64,000 nucleotides of DNA from Argentina anserina (Eukaryota > Streptophyta > Magnoliopsida > Rosales > Rosaceae). Shown here one piece after another: positions 45,601 through 59,327 of this stretch (the first letter of the stretch is position 1; each line of letters begins with the position of its first letter). The stretch lies in assembly GCF_933775445.1 (NCBI RefSeq), contig NC_065877.1:5704001-5768000 (forward strand), read 5' to 3'. The position numbers and the translations under genes are program-made. Below the pieces are notes generated by a model. It was not told the origin of the DNA. It saw only the letters and a list, made by a program, of their open reading frames with translations, and ran no database searches.

Positions 45601-46589
45601 CACTTATGAACCAACATTTTAAGATAGCTAAAAGCAAAGAGCATACCAGAGGCAGCAGCTCCGCAAACTACTCCCCATACCAAGGGAGGCCAAGTAACAG
45701 GTTTGGTCAGCTGAAGACGGATCTTCCATTTATTCTGCACAGCAAAATTCACAGTCTCAATACAATTATATCACCTTATATATCCACTGCAAGAAGCATT
45801 TCAACAAATTTTCATACTCCACCCTATTGGTATATCACAATCTCCATCACAAACAGCTTCCATTGCGTACAAATATCCACATAGCTAATTGTCTAATCCA
45901 TTTCCAGCTCAACAAAATTTAAAGAGCTCTGACTTTCATTTAAAAGGTCACAAAACCAGCCAGCATTGATGACTTACAGTCTCCTGAGAAGCTCCCTTGA
46001 TTCCAAGAAGCTGATTGAAGCTTGAACCGCTAGCCGGCGCCTTATCTGGTGCCTGAGATTTAACTCCTGTAACCAACACACATATAACAAACCAATCTAA
46101 ACCCCCAAAAACCTTCCACTACAAGTCTACAATCCACCTCATTTATGACATTTCATCAAGTAAATAAAAAAAAATTAAAAAATAAATAAAGAAGCTCAGT
46201 ATGACAACACACACCTTCATCCGTATCAGTCTCTGCAGCCCTAATTGTAAATCGCCGCCCTGAAATAATCCCAAAACCTCGTCTCAGCATAACGACAAAT
46301 TGATGATACCGAAGTCAAATTGATGAAATTGAAATGAAATCAATTAATTCAACTTGGAAAGAATTAGCATCATGATTTAGTACTTCAAACACTGCTTAGT
46401 TCAATTTGAATTTTTGTTTTCTTGAGAAAAAAAATGAACGGAGCGGTTAAAGGGGTGAGTGAGAGGGAGAGAGAAGTACTGACTGGAAAACGAAACGGAA
46501 ACCGGAGCGAAAATGGAGTCAGGACGGAGTCGGCTGGAGTTAGGGTTTGATAATCTGACGGACGAGACTGTGTTGAGTATGGACGCCAT
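42641..46589 (-). CDS. CHLG: Chlorophyll synthase, chloroplastic
   Basis: Fifteen exons: 46589–46484, 46259–46215, 46066–45978, 45734–45647, 45101–45016, 44931–44845, 44737–44672, 44581–44498, 44382–44321, 43950–43875, 43779–43717, 43636–43555, 43393–43317, 43136–43089, 42703–42641. They sum to 374 codons (373 aa). The enzyme is a membrane UbiA-type prenyltransferase that attaches the phytyl or geranylgeranyl chain to chlorophyllide, the last step of chlorophyll synthesis. The first about 50 residues are Ser/Arg-rich, a chloroplast transit peptide. The first Asp-rich substrate motif is NDWYDREIDAINEPYRPIP, the second VNDFKSVEGDRALG. Several hydrophobic helices lie between, and the end is VLGLLVTALATSH. 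All junctions keep frame. The gene looks functional. Confidence 0.95.
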
Positions 46590-47600
46590 TGATTGATATG
46601 CTGCAGAGAGGACTGGACTTTTGCTGAAGAGGGAGAGCTCAGTAGTGCACGGACTAGCCGATAACTGTACCTGTGATTATTATTTGAAGAAGGGAGGAGG
46701 AGGTGTAGGGTGTGGTAGGTTGTAGGGTGTTTAAGCTGTGCTCGGTTGCGTGGCGAGGGGTGATTGGGCAGATTGATTTGCTAATCCTCGTGCAAAGCAC
46801 ACTTTGACGCTCTGTGTCGTGGCAAAGTAGTAATTACATGGTAGTTGCGTAATTAGGGTCTAACTGAGGTGGATTAAGGTTTCTAATTCTATTATGTGAA
46901 GCTTGAAATAGCTTTGGATTTCTATCTCTACTAGTTTGTATGCTTGAGTTGTTACCTGCGTTGCAAGCACACTGTTCTTTACCATGTAAGGCTGACTTCC
47001 GATCCCCTAATAGTCTAATACAGTAATACAATTATACAACACTGCAGTTACACTAAGTCGATCATCGGACTACTTTAGAAACTTGCACACACTTTCGTCT
47101 TCTTGCGAATTGAAAGTAACCTAGCAGCTGCATGCCAGGGTTTCCTTCTCCGAGGCTCTTCTTGCGATTGAACCTCCCGAAATCTTCCCATCTCTCCACC
47201 ATATTATTCCCCTTTACCACCGAAGATGGCTCCCGGCCTCCTCCTCTAACACGAAGCAATGGCCTCCCAGACCGAAGCATGTACAGCACCAGGGCCCGCG
47301 CCGCTCGGCCGGGAGAGTAGAAATGGCTTAGATATGGTTTCTCTCACTTAAGTCTAGAGAGAGAGAGAGAGAGGTTTTTTTTTTCCTTTTCACATTTTTA
47401 ACCTATAAGTTGTTCTCAATTTAGATTTCATTCACTTTTTGTCATTGGAATCTTTTGTGAAAAGGATTTCCCTGTATCTTAATAAGAAAAGCTAAGATCA
47501 CATTATGGACAAAAATCAGGTTTCATGATGAGTGTGTAATATCTACTTTATTGAGATAAGTGGGTGCATGTCACGTACTATTGCTTGAAGGTATAGTGCA
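46590..47600. other. Chlorophyll synthase promoter side and spacer
   Basis: A GC-rich patch at 47120–47320 carries a 62-codon plus-strand frame and a 75-codon minus-strand frame. I recognise neither. A (GA)n run is at 47357–47373. No gene called. Confidence 0.35.
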
Positions 47601-47621
47601 TGTGTGTGTGTGTTTTTTTAG

Positions 47622-47681
47622 GGAAAGAGATGTAGAGATGTACACCAGTAGATATAAACTAAAACCTCTACATCTCTTTCC
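47622..47681. repeat. Inverted repeat with 16-bp perfect arms
   Basis: GGAAAGAGATGTAGAG at 47622–47637 is the exact complement of 47666–47681, with a 28-base loop. It could fold as a hairpin. No gene or element ends were identified around it. Confidence 0.75.
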
Positions 47682-50600
47682 TTAGAGTACTAGTTAATTC
47701 GAACAAATTTAGCATCATTTTAATTTTGTTTTGAAATGATCATGAACTCATTTTCAGAAGAGTATTTGGCCATCATACACATTGATTGACATAACTGAGT
47801 GGCTTATTTTTGTCGCTAGATAACATATTCGATCAATCCAACAAGTCACATGCAGCCATTCTTATCGAATTATGTTACATATTTGCGTTGAAAAATATTT
47901 CCAGTTTTGCACTACGATTATAAAGCTCAAAAAACTGGCATGGTAGGGGGAACTTCCGCTCAAAATCTTTTATTGGATGGATGAATAGATGCAAGAAACA
48001 ATACTCGTCGAATTCTTACGGCATCATTAGGGTATCAAACGTTGTCCTCCTCAGAGAATACCACTCAAAAACCCTAAACTAAAGAGAATAATTCGCTCCT
48101 TATGCTAAAAGAGATAGATCGCTCTTTTTTTCTCTCTTTAAATTGTTGCTGGGGTCAGCAAATTCCATATCCTCACACAACTAAACTGAATCAGTCCAAA
48201 ACGATACTTCTCTTTAACGAATCTTCTGCCAGTATAAGAAAATGATGCTCACAATTCCCACAGTGCTTCTGCAAAAATTCGCTCCTCTAGTATTCCCTAA
48301 TTATTCTGTTCCAAATATTCCCGGTGCTATACTGAATTAATGGGAATGCGATTCCCAGCTCCACCCAGGAGAACCTAAAATTACCCAAAACACTGTTGAG
48401 TAGTATGGTTTATTCAATTGAAAATAAAGAAGAAGTAAAGGAAATTTAAAAAGAGCAAAACTATATCTCAAAAAGACTACATCTTGTATATTTTTGGTTA
48501 GAAACAAAATACTACATTATTTTTTTTATATAGTCCTATATAGCCTATTGACTTAAATAACATTTCAACATAACTTATATTCTTATCTAAGACGTGCATC
48601 ATGTAATCTCCCAACTATAAGGAATCACTCTGTGCAGATTCTAAGGCTATTTGGCAGCAAAAGCCACTCTTGGTTTTGGTCGGAAAACTATCCTTTTCTG
48701 GTCGGAATCGTTTGCATGGAGTCAGATCAGCATAAACTAGCTTTGCAATCAATAAAGCCAAAATGATTAAGCAAAAACAGAGATGTCACACTACAATTTT
48801 TTTTTTCAAACCCCACGATTCTTATTCGTGAGCAATACCCACTTCCCCACAAAAATGTGTGCACAAAGCCCATTCACCATGATGCAGCGACGTTTAACAG
48901 ATAATGCGGATTGCTCCCATGGCCATTAGTCATTTTGGCTCAAATTAAAACATTCGTGAGACGCTGCAGTTTTTACAAGGCTGGGCCCCATAGTGCCACT
49001 AGAGCTGATTTCATTGCCCAATATTTGATATATTATTCCTTTCATTTTTTTTCTTGCTTTAATTTTCATTTACATTTTTTCCTTTTTATATTCATTAGTT
49101 CAAAATGTTCAATATGGAGTTCTTGATTCTTGAAGCACCAATCATCACAATCTAGAGTTCTTGGTTCTTGAAGGACTCATATTGATGATGTTTTCTTGAT
49201 CTCTTGAACCCAATCCCAGTCGCTTAGTTTTCTTTGTCTGAAATCCTACAATTACAAAAGGCAATGATTAAGGTGTCCGCAGCAAATATCAAATGAAGTC
49301 ATCAAAAAATCGAGATATGCAAATTGGTCATCTAAATGTGTGAAGTGGTACTTACTGGGCACCCAAAGACTGTTGGGACTCTATTAAGAAGGAATAAACG
49401 ATGTCTTGTGCCACTATTGCAGAAACGACGACCTCTAATTGCATGAGATTTGCGTCAAATCTAGAAGCACCGACGAGAATTCCATAGGTTTCAATGCAAG
49501 ATCCCAGAACGATCTGCAAGAGAAAAATAAGAATTATGAGAAACTTGATTCAACCATATATAATCTATGTTGGCTACCTCCCATTGATCTGCAAGAGAAA
49601 AATAACAACTATGAGATCGATAAAGTTAGAGTTTTGATTAAGGTATCACCTACTCCTTGGCCAGCTATGTGTTCAAGTGAACCCAAACCGTTGAGAAAAC
49701 CAACCCCGTGAATAAGGAAAAAAGTCGGTCAATAAAACAGATGCAAGAAAGAGACAAAGCAAAATAAACAAATTGAAAATGTCACCTTGCCAAATGGTAT
49801 GATCGATGATCACAACGACGTTGTATTTGGATTGTGCTGGGGGAATGAGTTTTTCGGTTTTATCCTCAGAGAGATGAAAAGATAATTGTTAGATATAAAC
49901 TATAAAATAAACAACTTAAACCAAAACAAATAGCCACCTCTCGTTTAGGAACTGAGAGAGGTTCTTGACTTCTTGTGACCTTGTGTCTAATTATACAAAA
50001 CTGAATAAGTAAATTAGTCATAAAAAACTGAATAAATAAATTTGAATCAGCCTGGTTGTCGGCTTGACTGTAGGGGCCGTCACGAAAACTTAGCTTTTGT
50101 GGGAGTACATCATGTTTATGGATTTTTTTAATACTTCAAGGACAAAAGTTGCTTAATCAAGTGGATAAATTTGGTTATAGTTATAATATAAAGTAATGCA
50201 AATGTCGCTAACTTGATCATTCGTGGTACCCGGACCTGGAACTACTCAAGAATGCATCTAAGCCACGAAACAATTGTAGCTATTGCGGCCATTTCTTGTA
50301 GTATCATTAGCAGATAGAAAGAAGCTTGGGTAATTAGCGTCAATAATGTTAATTAGTTTAGTCTAAACAAACAAGGATATAGCTAGGAAAACAAAACTAC
50401 CACCACTATCGATAATTCAATAAACACGCGTCTTAGTTAACATGTAAGAAATGATGAATAGGCGTTTTATAATCAAACTTCAAAAGTCGTTTGTTTTGTT
50501 TTGGTATATACTCGATCCACCTATCTACACTCACTCGGAAGTAGGTTTAGATATGTAGCCATTGGGCACCTTATTGTATATCATATATGTAATATATGCT

Positions 50601-51668
50601 CATCATTTACTAATGGTACTTCTATAGTTAACCAACTTCAAAAGGTTTAGGAGATCCCTAACTTATGCATGAAGTGGAAGACACATATCAGTCCTTGTTG
50701 TGTAAAGTGACGAGCAAGAGACTACAACTTTTCCCATGATCTCTATGTGCTAAGATGAGTAGTTGATTAGTCACTTATATATCACATCGACGAGATAAAA
50801 CGACAATAACAAGATTAACAAGTAAAACTTCCAAGAAAAATCAATACTGTATGATTGTATCGTAGGTATAATCGTCTGCAACTACGTGTTATTTTCCTCG
50901 GTCGGGATAGTTTATAAGACATGTTCATGTCGTTAAATTCTTGTATACATATATATCATTTATATTTAACAATTAGTACGTTAGTCTCAATCATAATGCA
51001 TGTCAAGATAAGTAGTTTTGATTAGTATCGGCTTGCTCCTTGGTTAGTTTCATTTCCGGTGCAGGATTGCATCTATTAATAACCAACAATCATCGCCTGA
51101 ATCTCTCGGATTGGTATTGTTATTAGTTTGATTGGATAGGCTCTAATGCAAATTGAACAAGAATGCATCGTAAAAATGACTCGAGTGTGTGCGTGTCATG
51201 CATACCTCACATACACGAGTGCACGTACGTATGATTGTATGAGTGTGCAATATGAACTTCTTAATCTGTCACCAAACTTTTCCATGTAATACGTACGAGC
51301 GATAGTTTTCACGTATCGATCATTCATGGAGATCGTGCTTGCTCAAAGTGATCATATTTGTAATTAAAAAGAAAAGGTGCATATGATGATAAAATGTCAT
51401 TTGTACGTGGTGTAGATAATTTCTACCGTGGTCCATTACAGGATAATCTATATATGTATATTATTGCGACAAGCCTTGATGGCATGCACTTGATCATCAT
51501 CTTGGGCAAAAGGTGCACAATCATACCACGTTAGATGACAAGAATCACAAGATCCGATCTATATAGCTGGCTTGCCCGCTTTCTGATGTCCTAGCTAGAA
51601 GAGGGAAAAAAAAAACTATCATCAAACCTGTGCGAATTAGAATATCGGCCTTCTTGATATATGAGACA

Positions 51669-51702
<34 letters not shown>

Positions 51703-53130
51703 TCTCACCCAACTAGTGATTGATCCTTAAATACGGGTGACTCGAGTCAAATAATTAATGTCATAGTGATTCGAAATATTGAAACATAAGTTTGGTTTTC
51801 TCTTCTAGATACACTGTAACTTGTTAGACATCTTCAATTCGAGCACTTACCATTAAACAAATATTCTAGGCAAATAATTTATATAAAAAAAGTTGTGACT
51901 ATTTATATTAACAAAAATGAAATAAAATTTAGCTCCACTATAATCCCATTCCACCATTAAAACACGTGTGAAAGCACTTGTCCAAATCAAACCATTATTA
52001 GACATATTGGAATTTTATGAAAAATTAATTCAAGATTAGATTCAACTGCTATTTTTACAACATTTTAGTTGTGTATGGGTACAGTAACATTTTATGCATG
52101 GTAGTGCCATAACACTTTCAAGCATATCAAAATTCATTAAACTTTAATTCACAGCTGGATACGATTGTTAAATACGACTATATAATTATGTCTCTCATTT
52201 ATTCTCTCACGTGTACGGATATGCGTAGTAGTGTCAGAACATAACTGAACATAATGAAATCTACGAAAATTCAATTCAACTATATTTAATTGATAAATGT
52301 AACTTTATAGTTGCGTATAGAGTTGTCGTATACAATTGCCAACGTGTGTACATGATATTGATGAAATATCCACGAAGTGTGTAACTGACAATCGCGGCAT
52401 ATTGCAACTCTCGGCATGTCATAGGAAATGACAACATTCATACAAACATATATGAATTGGAGATTGACATTAGAAGGAAACTGTCAGTGCCAATTTATCA
52501 AAGTTTAACGGTTAATTGATTATAACAAACCATCATATCAAGACAACGTAAATGAATTATTCAAAATTACAAAATAAAAGGGTGAAATTACTTAATTTTT
52601 TATGCAGTCCACTTCAGCTACTTTCAACGAACTTCATGGTATGATTGCTATCCCTGTACCTTATTATTACCTAGTTTAGTCTTGTATGAATCATTTAAGT
52701 TCAGACCCAAAAAAAAAAAAAGTTTAAGTATCACCAAATTAGGGTGGGGCAAGACTGTAATTCCATACTAAAAATGGACACAGATCTGGGGTTCTCACAT
52801 CAGTGCTCCTATGACATGTGCCGATGTGCCTCCAAAGTCCAAACCCAAAAAATAAGGCCTACCTCGGCACCATTTGCATGGATAACGAAAGTGACTCCAA
52901 CAATCCACGCGCCCATTTTCACCCGCCCTCTTCCAATCCAAACCCTCCTTTGTCCGACTCGTGGCCCCCATCATAAAAAACCTAAGGAATTAGTGCCCTC
53001 AACAAAATTAATAAACGTTAAGCGGCGATAAAAAGCTGCATAGCACTCAAACCTTTTCATAATTTTCATTTTCTAATTTTAATTAATCACTTGGTAAAAA
53101 TGAGAAAAAAAAAAAGGAATATGTTCGGGC
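47682..53130. other. Gene-poor spacer, 5.4 kb
   Basis: Long AT-rich intergenic DNA. Short frames such as 49439–49711 contain the duplicated phrase DLQEKN(K/N)NYE, meaning a small local duplication (49510–49545 and 49588–49615), but no known domain. A (AT)n run lies at 51672–51700. I see no tRNA, no conserved coding exon and no complete element. Old transposon debris is likely but not provable by eye. Confidence 0.4.
51672..51700. repeat. (AT)n microsatellite
   Basis: About 14 AT dinucleotides in the gene-poor spacer. Confidence 0.9.
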
Positions 53131-53137
53131 TCTTACC

Positions 53138-53146
53138 TATAAATAG
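53138..53146 (+). promoter_or_regulatory. TATA box of the AMP deaminase gene
   Basis: TATAAATAG about 190 bp upstream of the ATG at 53327, followed by a C/T-rich leader with CTCTC repeats. Confidence 0.5.
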
Positions 53147-53326
53147 TTAGCCTCCACGGCTTGTCGAGAGAAAAACAGAGAGCACTCTTCTGGTTCTCTC
53201 CCCTGCTGAGCTCAAAAAATCAGTAGGGTTTTTGTGTGAGTTTTCTCTCTCCTAAACCTAAAAACCGATCAGTCTTTCATTCGCCGGAGACTTCCGCCGG
53301 AGATTTGTTGCGGCGGCGGCGAGGAG

Positions 53327-56300
53327 ATGGAGTCGTCGTACGCGGTACATTTGGCCATGGCGGCTCTGGTAGGGGCGTCGCTGGTGGCGGTCTCGGCTTA
53401 CTATATGCACCGGAAAACCCTAACTCAGCTGCTCGAGTTCGCGAAGACGGTGGAGAGGGAGCGTGAGCGGGAGGAGAACTCCGACGGCGGCGGCGCCGAC
53501 TCGCCGCAGCAGATGAAGAAGCGTAGGGGTAACGCGCGGCGCAAGGGCGGCGGGTACTACCGGCGCGGCTCGGGGTCGTTGCCGGACGTGACGGCTATAT
53601 CCGGCGGGGTTGATGGGAACGGAATGGTGGACGGTATTCCGGCGGGGCTGCCGAGGTTGCACACGCTTCCGGAAGGTACATCTCACCGGATTGATTGATC
53701 GATCGATTTTTGTATTGATTATTATGGTTTTGATTGCATACTACTAGTGTGACACGCAGTCGTTTTGGAGTTTGGCTTCTTTGTTTTGGAGTTTTCTTTA
53801 AAGTTTATGAATGCCTCAATAGATATGTAGAATAGCTCGTTAACTTAAGTATGTGAATGTTGTTTATAACTCTGTATGATACAGAATGCTAATAAACTAT
53901 TGAACAGAACAGATTGTAGAATGTGTTTCGCACACCTTTAAATATCTAATGAATTAGGAGGAAATGGGGGCTTAGAATTCAGTCAATTCACGATACGATC
54001 AGTGCTTTAATTGTTTGTTTATCGTCTCCTTATACCAGTGGAAGTTTACACAACTTAGAGGCCTTCTGAGGCTGTAATATAATCCCTGGTAAAAGTTAAT
54101 GGGAGACAATTTTCATTACAATGTAATTTTGGCTTATATGAACTTGAAGCGTGGCTTAAGCTGGATTTTATGTTGGTTTTGGAATAAGAATTTTTATTGC
54201 CTTGATGAGAAATGCCAATTTCTTTTGGTGGTTAAGTACAGGGTTTTCATGTTTCAGGAAAATCTGCTGATCATGTGGGTTCAACGAAGAGAACTGGTAT
54301 CAGACCTGTTTCTCCCAAGTCTCCAGTTGCAAGTGCTAGTGCCTTTGAGAGCATTGAAGGCTCAGACGATGAAGATAATTTGACTGACAATGCTCAACTA
54401 GGCACCGTATATCATGCTAATGGAAATGCGGTGAGTTTATATGGCTTATGTGTGGGTGTGTCTTTGTGTGTGATTGCATGTGCCAGTGGGGGTGTTGGAA
54501 ACTGCCATAACCTTTCCCTGATAAGCAACATGCTTCTGTTGCATATTAGTTTTGGTGGAAGTTTGCACCTTTTTTTTTTTTTGTGTTTCTAATAATATCT
54601 CTAATACTTGAAAGTTTCTCATTGTCCTGCAATTGCTATTTGTCACGTGCAGGGGCCAGATTTACCAAACCATGTTACTGCCAATGGAGAGCCACCTGCT
54701 ATAGCTTCTTCAAGTATGATTAGGTCACATTCTGTATCTGGTGATCTGCATGGTGTCCAGCCTGATCCAATTGCAGCTGACATTTTAAGGAAAGAGCCTG
54801 AGCAGGAAACTTTTGCACGACTTAAAATTACTCCTACTGGTATGAATTTCTTATATTTCCTTTTGATGCACTCCCTTTGGCCGGTTCATATTTTTTATTT
54901 CAATAAATATACATGTACAGAGTTTGGAACGTGATATGGACCCAACTGTGAATTATTGAACACTGTGTTATTGCTTATTTGATAGATTAACAGAAGTAGT
55001 GCAAGATGAGGAATTCTACTAAACTTGAAAATCAACGAGACTACCTAATTCTTTTGGCGGTTGCACTCTTATGGTCTTTAACGAGTTAGGGATTCAAAAT
55101 TTGGGTGCTTAACTAGTATCAAGAAGTTGATCGTATTTTTAATCTCTAAAATTGAGCTTCAGGATGAAATTTGGATGGTGTTCTCTTTCTATTGCAGAAT
55201 TACCATCACCTGATGAAGTAGAGGTCTACGTGGTTCTTCAAGAATGTCTTGAACTGCGAAAGCGGTATTTATTCAGTGAGGCTGTTGCGCCATGGGAGAG
55301 AGAAATTATATCTGATCCCAGTACCCCAAAGCCTAATCCAGAACCATTTTTCTATGATTCCGAGGGAAAGTCTGAAGTAAGTCTGAACTTGTAAATCTCA
55401 TATTCTTACGATCATATCTAAGAAGGTTGTGTTTTAAGTTAACATGCTCTTATTGTTCTGCAGCATCATTTTGAGATGCAAGATGGAGTAATTCACGTGT
55501 ATCCAAATAAAGATTGTAAGACGCTGATGATTCTTATTCATATCCAGCTTTCTCGTTTGTCATAAATTGGTTTCCTTTGGTGAATATCTACTTTTTTCCC
55601 CTTCTTGCAGCAAAAGAAGAGCTTTATCCTGTTGCTGATGCAACTACCTTTTTCACTGACCTTCATCACATACTTCGAGTTATAGCAGCAGGGAATATCA
55701 GAACTTTATGCCATCATCGCTTGAATCTTCTGGAACAAGTAAGGAGATTTGTACTGATTAATAGCTATTCGAACACATACAAATGCTCTTACGCATGGAG
55801 GGCAGTTTATTTATTACTTACTATATGCTTGCTTCCATGTAGAAATTTAATCTTCACTTGATGCTTAATGCGGATAAGGAATTCCTAGCCCAGAAAAGTG
55901 CTCCACATCGTGATTTTTATAATGTCAGGAAAGTTGATACCCATGTTCATCACTCGGCATGCATGAACCAGAAGCATCTTTTAAGATTTATAAAGTCAAA
56001 GTTGAGGAAGGAGCCTGATGAGGTAATTTAACATTTCAACGCCAATATGTTGTCGACTGATTCCGTCTTTCTTCCCTTGATTTCTATTAAATAGTAGCAA
56101 GAGATCAGCTGTAGCGAGATTTACATTCGTTATATTATTCATTTCATTGCTAATATTGCATCTCGTGTATGATAATCATTGATTGCTCAGGTTTGTTTGC
56201 TATTATTTTCAGGTTGTAATATTTCGAGATGGCACCTATTTGACGTTGAGAGAAGTTTTTGAGAGTTTGGATTTGACCGGGTATCTCCCCTGTCACACTT

Positions 56301-59115
56301 TCAATTTCTTTTCTTTGAGTTCCTGATTTAAATATTTTCATAAAGATGCACCATAATTGACGTACACATTTTTCACATTTGTTTCAACAGGTATGACCTG
56401 AATGTGGACCTCTTGGATGTTCATGCAGACAAAAGCACATTTCATCGTTTTGATAAGTTCAATCTGAAGTACAATCCCTGTGGTCAAAGTAGGCTCAGGG
56501 AGATTTTCCTTAAGCAGGATAATCTTATCCAAGGTATATTTGATTATTGGCCTACTTGCTCTTTTCATGGTGGAGAATTGGATTTTCAGGCCATGACTTT
56601 TGAGAAGTTATTTCTTTTGAGTCTGAATGATGACTCGATGAGTGTGATATTAAATTATCTTTTGTGGAATAGGCCGTTTCCTCGCTGAGCTGACAAAGCA
56701 AGTGTTCTCTGATCTATCTGCCAGTAAATATCAGGTGCCAAGTTTTAGTCATATTTTTGGTTTGTATCTTTTGTAAATCATCGATCATGAACCATACTAG
56801 ACTGCCATTTATTAGGTGATAACCCCCAATTTTTGATTATTTCATATGCCATTATTATCCTTCCTCCAATCCTCCCCCCAGTCTGAATGTTCATTGATAT
56901 GGAACAACTGACCACTCCCTCTCCCTTCATCCTTCTCTGTTTGTCTCTTTGTCATTTCTGCATGTCCAGATTCGATCCTTGTGTGATGTTCTGGTTTTTG
57001 TATTGCAGATGGCTGAGTACAGAATATCGATATATGGCAGGAAACAAAGTGAGTGGGACCAAATGGCTAGTTGGATAGTGAACAATGAATTGTACAGTGC
57101 GAATGTTGTATGGTTAATACAGGTAAATGCAAAAAATGTATATAACCTTTAAGAAAAAAGGTCATTTGGATGTGGGAGTTTTCATAATAACCTTAGATTA
57201 CAAGGTATTCATGCGTTCTGTAAAATTGTTGAATTCTGATAATTTGTCTTCTTTCAGCTCCCTCGGCTATACAATATATACAAGGAAATGGGGATAGTCA
57301 CATCCTTTCAGAATATTCTTGACAATATCTTTATACCACTGTTTGAGGTTACCATAAATCCAGATTCTCACCCGCAGTTGCATCTTTTTCTGAAACAGGT
57401 TTGCTATCTGTAATCTAGAGTTATATATATATATATTGAACTTGTAGCTTACTTATGCCAATTACATCTTCACTGGTGAATGGAAGTGTCATTTGAGATG
57501 CTTTAAAATAGTTGTCTTCCCTGAGACATGTTATTCATGACGTCTCTTGTTCATGTTGCTCTGGATACATGTAGTTTGGTATTGATGCGTGCCGGTTTGA
57601 AGTTTGACTTCAACATATTTGGATTTTCAGGTTGTTGGGTTAGATTTGGTTGATGATGAAAGCAAACCTGAAAGGCGGCCCACAAAACACATGCCTACTC
57701 CAGCACAATGGACAAATGTTTTCAATCCTGCATTTTCGTACTATGTATACTATTGTTATGCTAATCTCTACACACTAAACAAGGTAGTTGTTCTGTCATT
57801 ACACAATATTTCACTTGTGTGCACATGTAATTTGAATTATGACATAACAATTCAAGGGTTCAAAATTTAAATAAATATGATTGTGAGTTAGTTTTCTGTG
57901 GTGGGTGATAGTTTTGTATCCATTGGTTGCGTCTCAGAGTTTAAGAACTTAGAATGTTTAGAGTTTAGAACATGTCTTGCGGTTGTATTTGCCAACATGG
58001 AAGATTGTAGTCCTATTCAGCTTTGGTTTTGTGTGTAGATGCTTGCAATATTTATTATTCAAATGCTGGCCTAATGAAATCTTGTTCTTCAGCTACGTGA
58101 ATCTAAGGGCATGACAACTATCAAATTCCGTCCACATTCTGGGGAGGTAGTTATTATAGATATATGTTTTACTTGAACACATGTATTACATATTGTCACT
58201 TACACAAGAATTTTTCAGGCTGGGGACATTGACCACCTTGCTGCAACATTTCTTACTGCAACTAATATCGCACATGGAATCAATTTGAGGAAGTCTCCTG
58301 TCCTTCAATATTTATATTATCTTGCTCAGGTCAGCAGAGGAGACATACTTAGACGACTTAGTCATATAGCTGACTTTAGCTGACTTCATCCTTTTGTAAT
58401 TCTAATTGGCTATTGTATTTTGTTTGTTCAATCAGATTGGTTTGGCTATGTCACCCCTGAGCAACAATTCATTGTTCTTGGACTACCATCGCAACCCTTT
58501 TCCCGTATTTTTCCTACGGGGTCTTAACGTGTCTCTCTCTACTGATGATCCTCTTCAAATCCACTTGACTAAAGAACCCTTGGTAGAAGAATATAGTATA
58601 GCTGCTTCTGTAAGCTCTCTGCCCTTCTCCTTCTCCCTCTCTTTGTAGAACTTACGGAATGTATGTGACAACCCAAATTTCTTCCTTTACAGGTATGGAA
58701 ATTAAGTTCATGCGATCTATGTGAAATTGCCCGTAATTCAGTTTACCAGTCAGGTTTCTCACATGCTCTGAAGGTATGTTACATGCTACATAATCTGGTT
58801 ACTAGTGTCATACAGAAGTAAACTATACTATATGAAATGGTTCTAGCATGCATGTAATATTATTTATCAGCAACATAAACAGTTGGTTTTTGAACTTTAT
58901 ATATTTTTTGTATACATCACAATCCAATTTGGAGTTGAGCAAATTAATTGTTTACATATATTGCTTCATTGCTCTATTTGTTGAACCGGAGTCATCATTA
59001 TATTTCTTCAGTCGCACTGGATTGGGAGAGAGTACTACAGGAGAGGACCAGATGGAAATGACATCCACAAAACAAATGTTCCTCATATCAGGGTGGAATT
59101 CCGTGAAACGGTGTG

Positions 59116-59163
<48 letters not shown>

Positions 59164-59327
59164 CCCCCAATCTTTTCTGAAACCATATTTTATCTCACTC
59201 GAAGATGCACATGAATGTTTCAGAACTCTTAAAACTAATTTAACAATGAAATTTGCAGATCTGGAGGGAGGAGATGAAACAAGTTTATCTTGGCAAGGCA
59301 ATCATTCCCAAAGAAGTTGACAGATAA
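53327..59327 (+). CDS. FAC1: AMP deaminase (FAC1 type)
   Basis: Nineteen exons: 53327–53675, 54258–54430, 54653–54839, 55198–55376, 55464–55515, 55611–55738, 55843–56022, 56213–56280, 56391–56533, 56673–56734, 57009–57122, 57258–57398, 57631–57783, 58093–58146, 58219–58329, 58436–58609, 58693–58773, 59012–59110, 59259–59327. They sum to 839 codons (838 aa); Arabidopsis FAC1 is 839. The enzyme deaminates AMP to IMP and balances the adenylate pool; loss is embryo-lethal in Arabidopsis. Residues 7–24 form a membrane anchor, then come a Gly/Arg/Ser-rich linker and the catalytic barrel. Motifs are [13 protein letters not shown] (zinc histidines), [24 protein letters not shown] and [13 protein letters not shown] (catalytic Asp). 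All frames are open. A (CT)n tract follows the exon 18 donor. Confidence 0.96.
59119..59160. repeat. (CT)n microsatellite in AMP deaminase intron 18
   Basis: About 21 CT units beginning 8 bases after the splice donor. Confidence 0.92.

Noticed and set aside
58952..59301. [18 protein letters not shown] ORFs near AMP deaminase exon 18
   Set aside because: Reading of the (CT)n microsatellite on the minus strand.
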